From assembly GCF_944324995.1 (NCBI RefSeq), contig NZ_CALUYL010000002.1:91148-155147 (forward strand): a stretch of 64,000 nt of DNA. The letters are read 5' to 3'. A program made the position numbers and the translations under genes. Below the pieces are notes generated by a model that did not search any database, was not told the origin of the DNA, and was given only the letters and a program-made list of their open reading frames with translations. The stretch is from an uncultured Mailhella sp. Lineage in GTDB: Bacteria; Desulfobacterota; Desulfovibrionia; Desulfovibrionales; Desulfovibrionaceae. Below are positions 10,361 through 17,915 of the stretch, one piece after another; position 1 is the first letter of the stretch; each line of letters begins with the position of its first letter.

Positions 10361-11140
10361 ATGACCACTCTGAGACTCTCCAAGTCCAAAATCGGCACAT
10401 TTACCCTGTGCCCTCAGAAGTACCAATATACATACGTAGATAAGATCATTCCTGAAAAAACTCCGAAGGCCATGCTGGAAGGCTCTGCCCTTCATCATGT
10501 CATCGAGAATACCATCGTGTACGGTGACAAGATTGCAGAAATTTCCAGAGTGGCATCCGACGAATTCTGGAAGGACATCGAGCTGACGGGCACAGAATAT
10601 GAAAGCCCGGAAGCCATGAAAAAAGCTCAGGACAGCGTACTCAAAGAAGCTGAAACATTTCTCTCGCAGATCGACCCTCTCAATCCCGTGGATATGGAAA
10701 CGTACTTTGAGTATCCGTTGTTCAATCCTGAGACAGGTGAGGTCCATGAGAACATACTGCTTCGCGGATACATGGATCTCATAGACTGCACAGATGACGG
10801 AATTTACCGAGTCATAGATATCAAGACTTCGGCACGAACTCCGTTTGACTGGCAGGCAGATCGTTCCCTGGAACTCAGTACCTATGCGTACCTTCTGGCC
10901 AGTCGTTTCGGCTGGAACAGTTGTGTTCCGGTTTCTTATCTGTACCTTGTCAGAACTAAAAATCCCAAAGTCGTATGGCTCAACTCTGCACGGAGCAGAA
11001 AGGATTTCCAGCAGACATACTCCATGCTGCTGTCCATATCCCAGGCTATCATGCAGGGTAACTTTTATAAAAATATCGGAATGCACTGTTCCTGGTGTCA
11101 GCATCAGGACATATGCTTCCATTCAAAATCCATAATGTGA
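10361..11140 (+). CDS. Cas4-like/RecB-family PD-(D/E)XK exonuclease
   Basis: A 259-aa nuclease of the PDDEXK_1 (Cas4/AddB C-terminal) type. The core acid residues are D139 (GYMDLID) and D153-I-K155 (VIDIKTS), with a downstream QxxxY-like helix (LELSTYAYLL). Four cysteines, C17 and the C-terminal cluster C243-C246-C252, form the pattern that binds an Fe-S cluster in this family. The start at 10361 follows GGAGG by 5 bp; the longer upstream frame lacks a ribosome site. Paired with the ERF annealing protein 9 bp downstream, it probably makes single-stranded DNA for recombination of the element. Confidence 0.82.
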   Translation: MTTLRLSKSKIGTFTLCPQKYQYTYVDKIIPEKTPKAMLEGSALHHVIENTIVYGDKIAEISRVASDEFWKDIELTGTEYESPEAMKKAQDSVLKEAETFLSQIDPLNPVDMETYFEYPLFNPETGEVHENILLRGYMDLIDCTDDGIYRVIDIKTSARTPFDWQADRSLELSTYAYLLASRFGWNSCVPVSYLYLVRTKNPKVVWLNSARSRKDFQQTYSMLLSISQAIMQGNFYKNIGMHCSWCQHQDICFHSKSIM

Positions 11141-11149
11141 GGTTATCGT

Positions 11150-11842
11150 ATGGAATTTTCCTATGCATCAGATGATATACGTGAATTGGCAAAAGCGCTT
11201 CTGAATGTGCAGAGGCAGCTTCAACCTGCTATTAAAGATGCCGTCAATCCTTTTGTCAAAAACAAGTACGCGACACTGAACAGTATTATGGACTGTTGTC
11301 GCTCCGTATTGATTGACAACGGCATTCTGCTGGTTCAGCACCAGGTTCCCGCCGAACCCGGATACTGCGGCATTGTCACCAAGCTTGTTCATGCGGAAAC
11401 TGGTCAGTATCAGGCAGGTCTGGCCATGATCCCGCTGGCAAAAAATGACGCTCAGGGTTTCGGCTCTGCCTGTACCTATGGACGACGCTATGCGCTTTCT
11501 GCCATGCTCGGCATAGTCACGGAAGAAGATGATGACGGCAATGCCGCATCCTTCCCACAGGAAAAGTGTCCGTCACGGCGTACTTCCCGGTCGCAGTCTT
11601 CGACCGCACAAAAGAAGATACCGCTGAGTCAGATACTTTCGTCCTTGAATCTTGCCGACTACATTCCCCATTACCGGAAATACCTGGAGCAGCTCTACGG
11701 CTGTCCTGTGGAGAGCATGACTAATGAGCAATATCAGGAACAGGTTGAAATACTTAGAGAATGTAAGGGAAGTCCCTTGGCTATGCGGGGATTGATCAAA
11801 ACCCTCAACCCCTACAGAAAACCGCAACCCATCAGACAATAG
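11150..11842 (+). CDS. ERF-family single-strand annealing protein
   Basis: A 230-aa protein of the ERF superfamily of phage recombinases. The conserved block includes NPFVKNKYATLNSI, the glycine-rich GFGSACTYGRRYALSAMLGI and an acidic end DDDGN. It anneals complementary single strands in related phages. It follows the exonuclease by 9 bp, forming an exonuclease-annealase pair. A C-terminal tail of about 80 residues is not part of the core. A terminator follows directly, so this is the last gene of the operon. Confidence 0.85.
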   Translation: MEFSYASDDIRELAKALLNVQRQLQPAIKDAVNPFVKNKYATLNSIMDCCRSVLIDNGILLVQHQVPAEPGYCGIVTKLVHAETGQYQAGLAMIPLAKNDAQGFGSACTYGRRYALSAMLGIVTEEDDDGNAASFPQEKCPSRRTSRSQSSTAQKKIPLSQILSSLNLADYIPHYRKYLEQLYGCPVESMTNEQYQEQVEILRECKGSPLAMRGLIKTLNPYRKPQPIRQ

Positions 11843-11861
11843 CTTCGACAGGCTAAAACAA

Positions 11862-11897
11862 AAGCTCTCTTTTACATCAAAAGAGGGCTTATTTTTG
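11862..11897 (+). terminator. Intrinsic terminator after the ERF gene
   Basis: A 12-bp stem with a 5-base loop (AAGCTCTCTTTT paired with AAAAGAGGGCTT, one G-T pair) is followed by ATTTTTG. It ends the operon that starts at 7297. Confidence 0.8.
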
Positions 11898-11920
11898 TGT
11901 CGTAAATTTTTTATGTTTTT

Positions 11921-11938
11921 ATATAGAAATGGTATTAG
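11921..11938 (+). promoter_or_regulatory. Shared 18-nt upstream motif, copy 2
   Basis: ATATAGAAATGGTATTAG matches copy 1 at 7264-7281 in 16 of 18 positions. It lies 43 bp before the ParB-like start and again directly follows a terminator, so both transcription units of the element may use the same promoter or regulator. Confidence 0.45.
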
Positions 11939-11980
11939 TAGTTTATTTTTTTTGTTTAACATTCAACAATGGAGTTAATT

Positions 11981-12865
11981 ATGGCTTCTTTTCAAGATCA
12001 AATTAGTGAACTGAGTGATCAAGTTTTTGAAAAACTCAACATCAATACGTTTCCACTTGTTCCCGTAGATGAGAACAGAAGGGAATATGAAGAGAATAAG
12101 GAATACGAAATTCCCGTTGACCTTATTTTCGACAACCCATGTGAAATTCGTAAGCACATGGATACGGAAGAGCTTGAGACTCTGAAGAACAGCATCAAAG
12201 CCACTGGTCAGAACAGCAGCATTATCCTTACGGAAGCGACTGTCGGAGATAAAGCAAAGCCGGAGCAGTCTGAGAAGCGGATATATCTGATTTCCGGTCA
12301 GCGTCGGTTGCGTGCCTGTCGAGAACTTGGATTTAAAACCATCCGGGCCAGATTTATTTATTCCAATCTCAGAAATGTCTGTCTGGAAGATAACATTGCC
12401 AGAGCAGATATTCATTACATCGACATGGCCGAGTACATAAATAAGTATCACCTAACGACAAAGTATCTTACTGAGACGCTTCATATATCGAAACAAACGG
12501 TTTCAGATTATAGAACGTTGATGAATCTTGATGAAAAAATACGTAACAGCATACGACAAAGACACGATATTCCAAAACGAGACATGCTGATCATTGCAAG
12601 AAAGAAGGAGGATAAGCAAATGGAAGCGTTCAATAATTACATGGAAAAAAAGGAAAACAAACCTATGAGACAGAAAAAAGACCCGAAGAGTAAAGCCTAT
12701 TATGATATCAATAAATTATACATGTATCTATTGAACAATTCTGATCTTGCACAAGAAAATCTTACAGATGTATATGAAGTTGCACAGAAAATTGTAAATT
12801 TAATAGAAAAATATAATGAAAATGAATATATAAATTTTGTAAATGGTAATGAAGAAAGCGTATAA
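11981..12865 (+). CDS. ParB/Spo0J-family partition-like protein
   Basis: A 294-aa ParB-type DNA-binding protein. The N-terminal ParB/sulfiredoxin-fold domain contains the box motif SGQRRLRA (residues 105-112) and is followed by a helix-turn-helix at about 159-180 (TKYLTETLHISKQTVSDYRT). The start at 11981 is preferred because GGAG lies 6 bp upstream; an in-frame ATG at 11969 has no such site. No ParA is adjacent, so it may bind the element's DNA for maintenance, gene control or copy control instead of classical partition. AT content rises through the gene toward the rep gene. In all, a plasmid-type maintenance gene on an integrated element. Confidence 0.78.
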   Translation: MASFQDQISELSDQVFEKLNINTFPLVPVDENRREYEENKEYEIPVDLIFDNPCEIRKHMDTEELETLKNSIKATGQNSSIILTEATVGDKAKPEQSEKRIYLISGQRRLRACRELGFKTIRARFIYSNLRNVCLEDNIARADIHYIDMAEYINKYHLTTKYLTETLHISKQTVSDYRTLMNLDEKIRNSIRQRHDIPKRDMLIIARKKEDKQMEAFNNYMEKKENKPMRQKKDPKSKAYYDINKLYMYLLNNSDLAQENLTDVYEVAQKIVNLIEKYNENEYINFVNGNEESV

Positions 12866-12881
12866 TATATGGTAATATCTG

Positions 12882-12910
12882 AGAAGACGGTATATATTTT
12901 ACCGTCTTCT
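12882..12910 (+). terminator. Hairpin after the ParB-like gene
   Basis: An 11-bp perfect stem (AGAAGACGGTA with TACCGTCTTCT, 7-base loop) starts 17 bp after the stop codon. It lacks a long T-run, so termination may be Rho-assisted or weak. Confidence 0.55.
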
Positions 12911-12928
12911 TAAAAAATAAAATAAGTT

Positions 12929-12961
12929 AACTTGAAATATATTACATAAATATATCAAGTT
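12929..12961. repeat. Inverted repeat upstream of rep (candidate double-strand origin)
   Basis: AACTTGA and TCAAGTT flank a 19-bp core that is itself almost all A/T and partly self-complementary. It is 21 bp before the rep start. The lower strand reads CTTGATA, the same heptamer as in the nick region of pC194-type origins. The match is short and the region AT-rich, so this is only a candidate origin or operator. Confidence 0.3.
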
Positions 12962-12982
12962 TTATATGCAAAAGAGGAAGAT

Positions 12983-13951
12983 ATGGCATTTGTAATTCGA
13001 AAAAATAGTGAAAATCTTATTGATAAATTGGAAAATGCTGGTCACTTTAGAAGAAGATTTTTAGAAAATTGTTCTTCTTTTATGTATGTTATTAATAAAA
13101 TAAATGAAAATACAGGTGAAATTACACAAAATCCTATTGGATTTTATAGATGTAAAGACTGTATGTGTCCTATATGTAATGATATTAAATTGTATAAAAT
13201 TAAGAATGATCTGATTAGTAAGATAGAAAGTATGGATACTTGTAATGCAATATTTTTTACAATTTCACCAAAAAGAGTTGAAATCAGATATATTAAAGAT
13301 TTAATAAATGTATTAAGAGGAACATTTACAAAAATAAAAAATAATAAATTTTTCAGAAATAGAATTTCAGGATATATTACATGTATAGAATTTGGAAGTA
13401 TTACTGATAAAAACTATATTCATATACATATGCATTGTGTATTAGCCATGTCAAATAGTGTAAAAGGTAGAAATTTTATAAAAAATACTGATTTTAATAG
13501 TATAGTATGTGATATATTTGATAGCATTGCGTCTAAGTTAAAATTTACGCCATATATGGTAAATAAAATAATATATGAAGTTTCTTGTGAAGAAAATTAC
13601 ATACCAGTTCAAACTAATATACAGTCAATTACAAGCATAAGTAAAATAATTCAAAAGATGAAATATATACTAAAGTCAAAGGATTTAGAAAATCTTATAT
13701 TATCATTAAATAGAAGCTCTTTAACTTCGTTTATAAGTCAAATTGTAAATATGAAATATGTAACTAGAGGCGGAATATTTAGCAAAAGTAATACTAAACA
13801 TAATATATCTTCTGCTGACTTCGCAGCAGAGTATAAAAATTGTTATTTACTTAATAGATTAGATACAGAAAAATATATTCAAAAAAATAAGGAAAAATTT
13901 CTTCTGTGGAAGAGTGCGGATACTTTTTATTCAGAAATTGGAGAAGTCTGA
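12983..13951 (+). CDS. HUH rolling-circle replication initiator (Rep_1/pC194-like)
   Basis: A 322-aa replication protein. Motif 1 is FFTISP (91-96). The metal-binding HUH motif 2 is HIHMH (147-151). Motif 3 is KYILK (227-231), with Y228 the likely nicking tyrosine. A cysteine cluster C57-C60-C62-C65 resembles the zinc site of Rep_1 proteins. It would nick the plus strand at the origin and start rolling-circle replication. The ribosome site AGAGGAAG precedes the ATG. The gene is extremely AT-rich and lysine/isoleucine/asparagine-rich, unlike the rest of the window, which points to recent transfer from a low-GC host, perhaps Firmicutes. Confidence 0.78.
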   Translation: MAFVIRKNSENLIDKLENAGHFRRRFLENCSSFMYVINKINENTGEITQNPIGFYRCKDCMCPICNDIKLYKIKNDLISKIESMDTCNAIFFTISPKRVEIRYIKDLINVLRGTFTKIKNNKFFRNRISGYITCIEFGSITDKNYIHIHMHCVLAMSNSVKGRNFIKNTDFNSIVCDIFDSIASKLKFTPYMVNKIIYEVSCEENYIPVQTNIQSITSISKIIQKMKYILKSKDLENLILSLNRSSLTSFISQIVNMKYVTRGGIFSKSNTKHNISSADFAAEYKNCYLLNRLDTEKYIQKNKEKFLLWKSADTFYSEIGEV

Positions 13952-14397
13952 GTCATAGTATCGACAGATTGATCTCCATAAAAAGTCTCCGACTCAGAGT
14001 TACATGAAACTGTACATGCATTATATAATAACATATTGAAATATATGTGTTTATAGTCGATTTTAAAAGATAAATTTGTGATCAGAAGTTTCTATACTAT
14101 TAAATAAGGTTGCCCTCTGGCATTTACGATGCCCTATATCCCCATGCCGAATGGTATGGGGAATTTTTTAACTGAGCGACAGGTGCCCTCCTCCCATGCG
14201 TCCATTGGATGCGTTTTTCAGGGGAAGAAGACGTGGAAAAAACGGGAAAAAGATCATGTCCCTTTGACTCTTGTTGATTTTTACATAACTAGTTGAAATT
14301 ATTTATTTTTTGTATAAACGACGGGGATGTATGAAAAGATGTATTCTCCATAAGCAAACTACAGTATTTTATATAAATATCAATATGTTATCTTGTC
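13952..14397. other. AT-rich non-coding end of the island
   Basis: No supportable gene. An inverted pair CTGAGTC/GACTCAG (13948-13954 and 13991-13997) could fold the end of the rep mRNA. A hairpin GGCAT/ATGCC is at 14119-14133, and a real terminator at 14140-14170. Single-strand-origin structures of a rolling-circle plasmid would be expected here but cannot be identified by eye. Confidence 0.5.
14140..14170 (+). terminator. Intrinsic terminator downstream of rep
   Basis: CCCCATGCC pairs with GGTATGGGG (one G-T pair) across the 4-base loop GAAT, and AATTTTTT follows. Confidence 0.75.
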
Positions 14398-14420
14398 AGT
14401 TCAAATCCCTCTCTCGAATG
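14398..14420 (+). other. tRNA 3'-end-like fragment (candidate attachment site)
   Basis: The segment TTCAAATCCCTCTCTC (14400-14415) looks like the T-loop and 3' strand of a tRNA, closest by eye to a tRNA-Ser. The bases before it do not pair as a T-stem, no D-arm or anticodon arm exists, and a CCA end is absent. It lies exactly where AT-rich island DNA changes to GC-rich chromosome and is followed by a terminator, as expected if an element integrated into a tRNA gene and displaced its 3' end. The intact tRNA would be left of the window. Confidence 0.4.
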
Positions 14421-14421
14421 T

Positions 14422-14449
14422 AACCCGTTGATTCATCAACGGGTTTTTT
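14422..14449 (+). terminator. Intrinsic terminator behind the tRNA-like fragment
   Basis: AACCCGTTGA and TCAACGGGTT form a 10-bp perfect stem with a TTCA loop, then TTTT. It could be the original terminator of the tRNA gene used for integration. Confidence 0.85.
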
Positions 14450-14988
14450 CTTTTAATCACAGCTCATTCGTCATGGAAGCATCTTCCGGATGCGTTTCAG
14501 GCACAGGCCGTGAACGACCTCGAGCACTGCATCCTCCCGAAACGTCTTCTCCCTCCCGGCACCTTTTTGAAGTACCAGCCCAGCTGTTATCATTATTCCG
14601 GCATCGGGCATGTGGGAACAACGCCTGTTCCCTCCTGGTAAAACGAAAGCTGTCGCGCTCTGGATGGAATGAAAAATTTCTCCAACGCGCTCCGGCTCTC
14701 TGTAACTGCCTGAGCCTGCGCTGTCCCCATGGAACAATCATCGACATGGAGATGACAACAGTCCGGCCCTCCTCCCCCCCGAATATAATAGGTTCCCACG
14801 AAGCAGAGAGCATCCCGGTTCATGCCCGATAATGCAAAAATGTTTCTCCTGCATCAGCATCTTTCCCATGTCTGCGGCCTTCTTTCCCGGCATGGATGAT
14901 TTACTCGGCATGAAAAACAGATTACGCTGAGTACAGTTTTCCATAACTTCCGTTTACCGCCGCTCCTGCGCGCCGTCTGGAAAATGCC
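14450..14988. other. Gap without a supportable gene
   Basis: Several overlapping open frames exist on both strands but none has a ribosome site, a recognisable domain or codon use like a real gene. I see no repeat or RNA gene in it. Confidence 0.6.
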
Positions 14989-16521
14989 ATGCGCTACAAG
15001 CTCTTCCTCTTTCATGCCGACATGTTCAGCACCGCCATCATGCACGTTCTGCAGGAAGGGCGCGATAAAAACGGCTGGCTCAAACACCTGCTTCCTTTCC
15101 CTGCCGCTGCCTCTGCTGCGGAACTGGCCGAACAGCTCCGGTCCGTGACGCCGTCATCCGGCGCCCTGTATGCTTCCGCCCGTGAAAACGTATGGGAATG
15201 GCGCACGGAACACGGCACGCTCTGGAAACTCACTTCTCAAAGAATCAACACGCAGGAAGAGCTGCCGCCTGAACACGGGCATCTTCTGACCATCCGGCTG
15301 GACTGGCATTTCGCCTCCAGACTCATTCCCGCCGTTCTCGACTTTGCCTGCCGTCACAACTTTTATCTGGCGGATGTTCAAAGACCTGATCCTTTTCTCT
15401 GGAGTCCGAACAGGCTCGGACACACCGAGATCTTTCAGTGCCGCGAGCGCTCCCGCGAACTTGTAGCGACATTGGAAAAACGCATGACAGGTTTGCGAAA
15501 CATCGTAAAAATCGCAGACTGGACCATCCCTCTGGACATGAGAGAAGAAAAAAGGATGCACGGTTATGCGGCGTATGCAGTCGTGCTGTCGAGCAGAAAG
15601 GCGTGCGCCCCGCGGGACCTGGGCAAAAAGGCCGAAGAGCTCTGCACCATTCTTAAAGAAACGCTGAGAGCTGACGAACGCCTCATGTTTCATGACCGTT
15701 TTTTCTGGGTGAACTCGGAAAAAGGAGGATATGAAACCGCCTTCTGCCTTGAAGGCTACGGTAAGAATCCTTCCATGACGGCACACATGGATGCGCCTGA
15801 AGACGACTATCGACAAGATCTTCCCGGGAGCACGACCATCGAACCTCTCCGCCGCCTTGGAGCGCTGAAGCTGAAACGCAGAGCGCAGGAATTTTTTCCT
15901 GAAAACCCGAATGATTCCCCCATTGCGCGCCGTATGATGCTCCGCGACATGGTCTTCCGTTTTCCCGATCCCGGGATGCGTCTTGCCGCCAGCATCCACA
16001 TGGAAAAACAATGCAGAGTCATGGGAAACCGCCTTCGCTACGATGTCGGCGGCAGATATGAGGGCGCCGTATTCGGACTGGAAGATATTCCTTACGATGC
16101 CTTGCTGGACACAAAAGAACATACCGGCACGCTTTATGTGGAAAGCAGCCTCTTCAACCTGCTGCTGCCCGCCATTGACGCTCATGTCCCCGGAGGCATT
16201 GAAGTCTATTCTTCCCTCAATATGCTGAGTCCCGTGCAGTGCGGACTGATTGCCAGGGAACTTAAACGGCTTTCATGGCTGGCAAAGCATGAACCGGATT
16301 CCCCGGAGATGGAGGAATACCTCAAAGATGTCTGGATCAAAGCTCTCGCGCCTTCAGAGGAGTGGACAGACGAAAACACTGGTCCGGAGGCGGAAAAAGC
16401 CTGTCTGCTCAAATATCGCAGGAACTTCTGTTCCTTCCTTTCCTTTATGATCGACTGGTTTTCCGCCAGGGACGACAGCGTGACCACACAGGACGAAGCC
16501 GTGAATATCTTCGGGCTGTAA
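14989..16521 (+). CDS. Hypothetical protein, 510 aa
   Basis: I do not recognise a family. The protein is predicted soluble, without signal peptide, membrane segment or nucleotide-binding motif. It is rich in charged residues, with several HxF and RRM-like runs but no clear catalytic set. Codon use is similar to the GC-rich core. The start is the first ATG of a long open frame and lacks a strong ribosome site, so it may be wrong. It is the first gene right of the island boundary and stands alone, followed after 136 bp by a DUF1653 gene. Confidence 0.65.
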   Translation: MRYKLFLFHADMFSTAIMHVLQEGRDKNGWLKHLLPFPAAASAAELAEQLRSVTPSSGALYASARENVWEWRTEHGTLWKLTSQRINTQEELPPEHGHLLTIRLDWHFASRLIPAVLDFACRHNFYLADVQRPDPFLWSPNRLGHTEIFQCRERSRELVATLEKRMTGLRNIVKIADWTIPLDMREEKRMHGYAAYAVVLSSRKACAPRDLGKKAEELCTILKETLRADERLMFHDRFFWVNSEKGGYETAFCLEGYGKNPSMTAHMDAPEDDYRQDLPGSTTIEPLRRLGALKLKRRAQEFFPENPNDSPIARRMMLRDMVFRFPDPGMRLAASIHMEKQCRVMGNRLRYDVGGRYEGAVFGLEDIPYDALLDTKEHTGTLYVESSLFNLLLPAIDAHVPGGIEVYSSLNMLSPVQCGLIARELKRLSWLAKHEPDSPEMEEYLKDVWIKALAPSEEWTDENTGPEAEKACLLKYRRNFCSFLSFMIDWFSARDDSVTTQDEAVNIFGL

Positions 16522-16657
16522 AAACATTCTGCCAAAGCTGCCTCCAAAGCCGGATACGCCGCTTTTGCCGTTGCCGATTGCCCTCGGGCAATGCTATCCA
16601 GCATCCGCAGTCTTTTATGCTTCATTCGCCTTTTACGCTTCTTTTCAGGAGAGCATC

Positions 16658-16951
16658 ATGGCAGAACACATCGAGCGCAAGCCCTTCAAAGCAGGCGACA
16701 TCGTTCAGCATTTCAAGCATGAACGCTACCCCGCCGACTCTCCCATGTACACCTACAGGATTCTTGGATACGCCACGCATTCCGAAACCAGAGAAACTCT
16801 CGTCCTCTATGAGGCGCTCTACGATATGAACTCCGAGGATACGCTCAAAGTCTTTGCAAGGCCGCTCGACATGTTCATGTCCAAAGTGGACAAGGAGAAG
16901 TATCCCGACATCCGGCAGGAATACCGATTTGAGCTTCTGAGCAGGGGATGA
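16658..16951 (+). CDS. DUF1653 protein
   Basis: A 97-aa protein of the DUF1653 family: KPFKAGDIVQHFKHE, YRILGYATHSETRETLVLYEALY and the end with FARPLDMFMSKVD are diagnostic. The family is small and of unknown function. The start follows AGGAGA by 5 bp. A terminator lies 88 bp downstream, so it is probably monocistronic or the end of the upstream unit. Confidence 0.85.
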   Translation: MAEHIERKPFKAGDIVQHFKHERYPADSPMYTYRILGYATHSETRETLVLYEALYDMNSEDTLKVFARPLDMFMSKVDKEKYPDIRQEYRFELLSRG

Positions 16952-17038
16952 TGGCGCATGCCTGCTTTGCCGGTCGAACGCAAAACACATGCCTGCGACG
17001 TTGAAGAACGTGCTATCTTCACATCTGCATGGGATCGC

Positions 17039-17066
17039 CCGTCTGAAAAATCAGACGGAGCTTTTC
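17039..17066 (+). terminator. Intrinsic terminator after the DUF1653 gene
   Basis: CCGTCTGA and TCAGACGG form an 8-bp perfect stem around AAAA, followed by AGCTTTTC. Confidence 0.7.
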
Positions 17067-17315
17067 ATTCCGCTCATCTTCCCTGATCCCAGCCCGTTCT
17101 TGTGCGTATCCGTTCCAAGGCTGAATGAAGAGAGAGGCTTCGTTTTGCGGCGGCTCCGACGCTTCTCCTCTGAAAAGATGGAGCGCACTGAAAGATGGAA
17201 CTCCGGCAGAAACGCTTCATCGCTCATGACTTCCATGTGTGAGGAGACTTGCAGAGAGGCAAAAACAACTTCATGCTGACGGCAGCATACCGTCACCCAC
17301 CTTCGAGGCAACATC

Positions 17316-17861
17316 ATGAATATTCTTTGCATAGGCGACAGCCTTACCTACGGTTACGGCGTCGGACGTTCGGAAACGTGGTGCGCGCTGGCCTCGCAGC
17401 TTACGGGGCATGAGTTCATCAACAAGGGCGTCAACGGCGCGACCACCGGAGAAATGGCGGAACAGCCGCTCTACGGCGACGAAGTCCTCGTCATGGGAGG
17501 CCTCAACAATTTTTTCATGGGCATGCCCGTTTCCGTGCCGCTTGCGGACATTCGCAGCCTATGCAAGCGCGCGGCAGACATGGGAATCCGGCCCGTGGTG
17601 GGGATTCCCATGCAGATTTCGCAGGATGTTTCGGAAGCCTGGTGTGAAGGCCCCATAGATATGGATATCGTGCGCTCCGCCTACGCCGAATTTGCCTGCG
17701 CCCTTCAGCAGCAGTGCCTGTGCGACGGCACGGAATATCTCGACTTTCGTCCCGTCGTCGGCCCTGACGATCTTTCCTTTGACGGCATTCACCTCAACAG
17801 ACGCGGCCATAAGCACATGGCAGACGCCGTTGCCGCGCACTGGAACGCCCGAAAAAAATAA
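17316..17861 (+). CDS. SGNH/GDSL-family hydrolase
   Basis: A 181-aa lipase/esterase-like enzyme. Block I is IGDSLTYGYGV (catalytic Ser near residue 8), the oxyanion glycine block follows as KGVNGATTGE, an asparagine block is GGLNNFFMG, and block V FDGIHLNRRGH carries the Asp-His pair. No signal peptide is present, so it acts in the cytoplasm; the substrate is unknown (thioesterase or arylesterase activity is common). The ribosome site is GAGG before the ATG. It is convergent with the MFS gene 54 bp downstream. Confidence 0.85.
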   Translation: MNILCIGDSLTYGYGVGRSETWCALASQLTGHEFINKGVNGATTGEMAEQPLYGDEVLVMGGLNNFFMGMPVSVPLADIRSLCKRAADMGIRPVVGIPMQISQDVSEAWCEGPIDMDIVRSAYAEFACALQQQCLCDGTEYLDFRPVVGPDDLSFDGIHLNRRGHKHMADAVAAHWNARKK

Positions 17862-17915
17862 CGGCGCACAAGTTCTGACGGCACGGGTTCTTTCGCCGCC
17901 CGCCGCCTCGAACGT

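Larger units (their letters stand above)
1..14420. mobile_element. Accessory island (integrated plasmid/ICE/phage-plasmid-like), right part
   Basis: The stretch holds a predicted anti-phage operon, a recombination module (Cas4-like exonuclease plus ERF annealing protein), a ParB-like protein and a rolling-circle Rep. Base composition falls stepwise toward the right end, with the rep gene extremely AT-rich, and rises sharply after the tRNA-like fragment at 14398-14420. No integrase, relaxase or phage structural gene is visible, so the element type is undecided and its left end lies outside the window. Calling it one element is an inference; the defence operon could be a separate insertion. Confidence 0.5.

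Noticed and set aside
14450..14988. Protein-coding genes in the gap after the island
   Set aside because: Several short frames overlap on both strands with no ribosome site, domain or codon signal.
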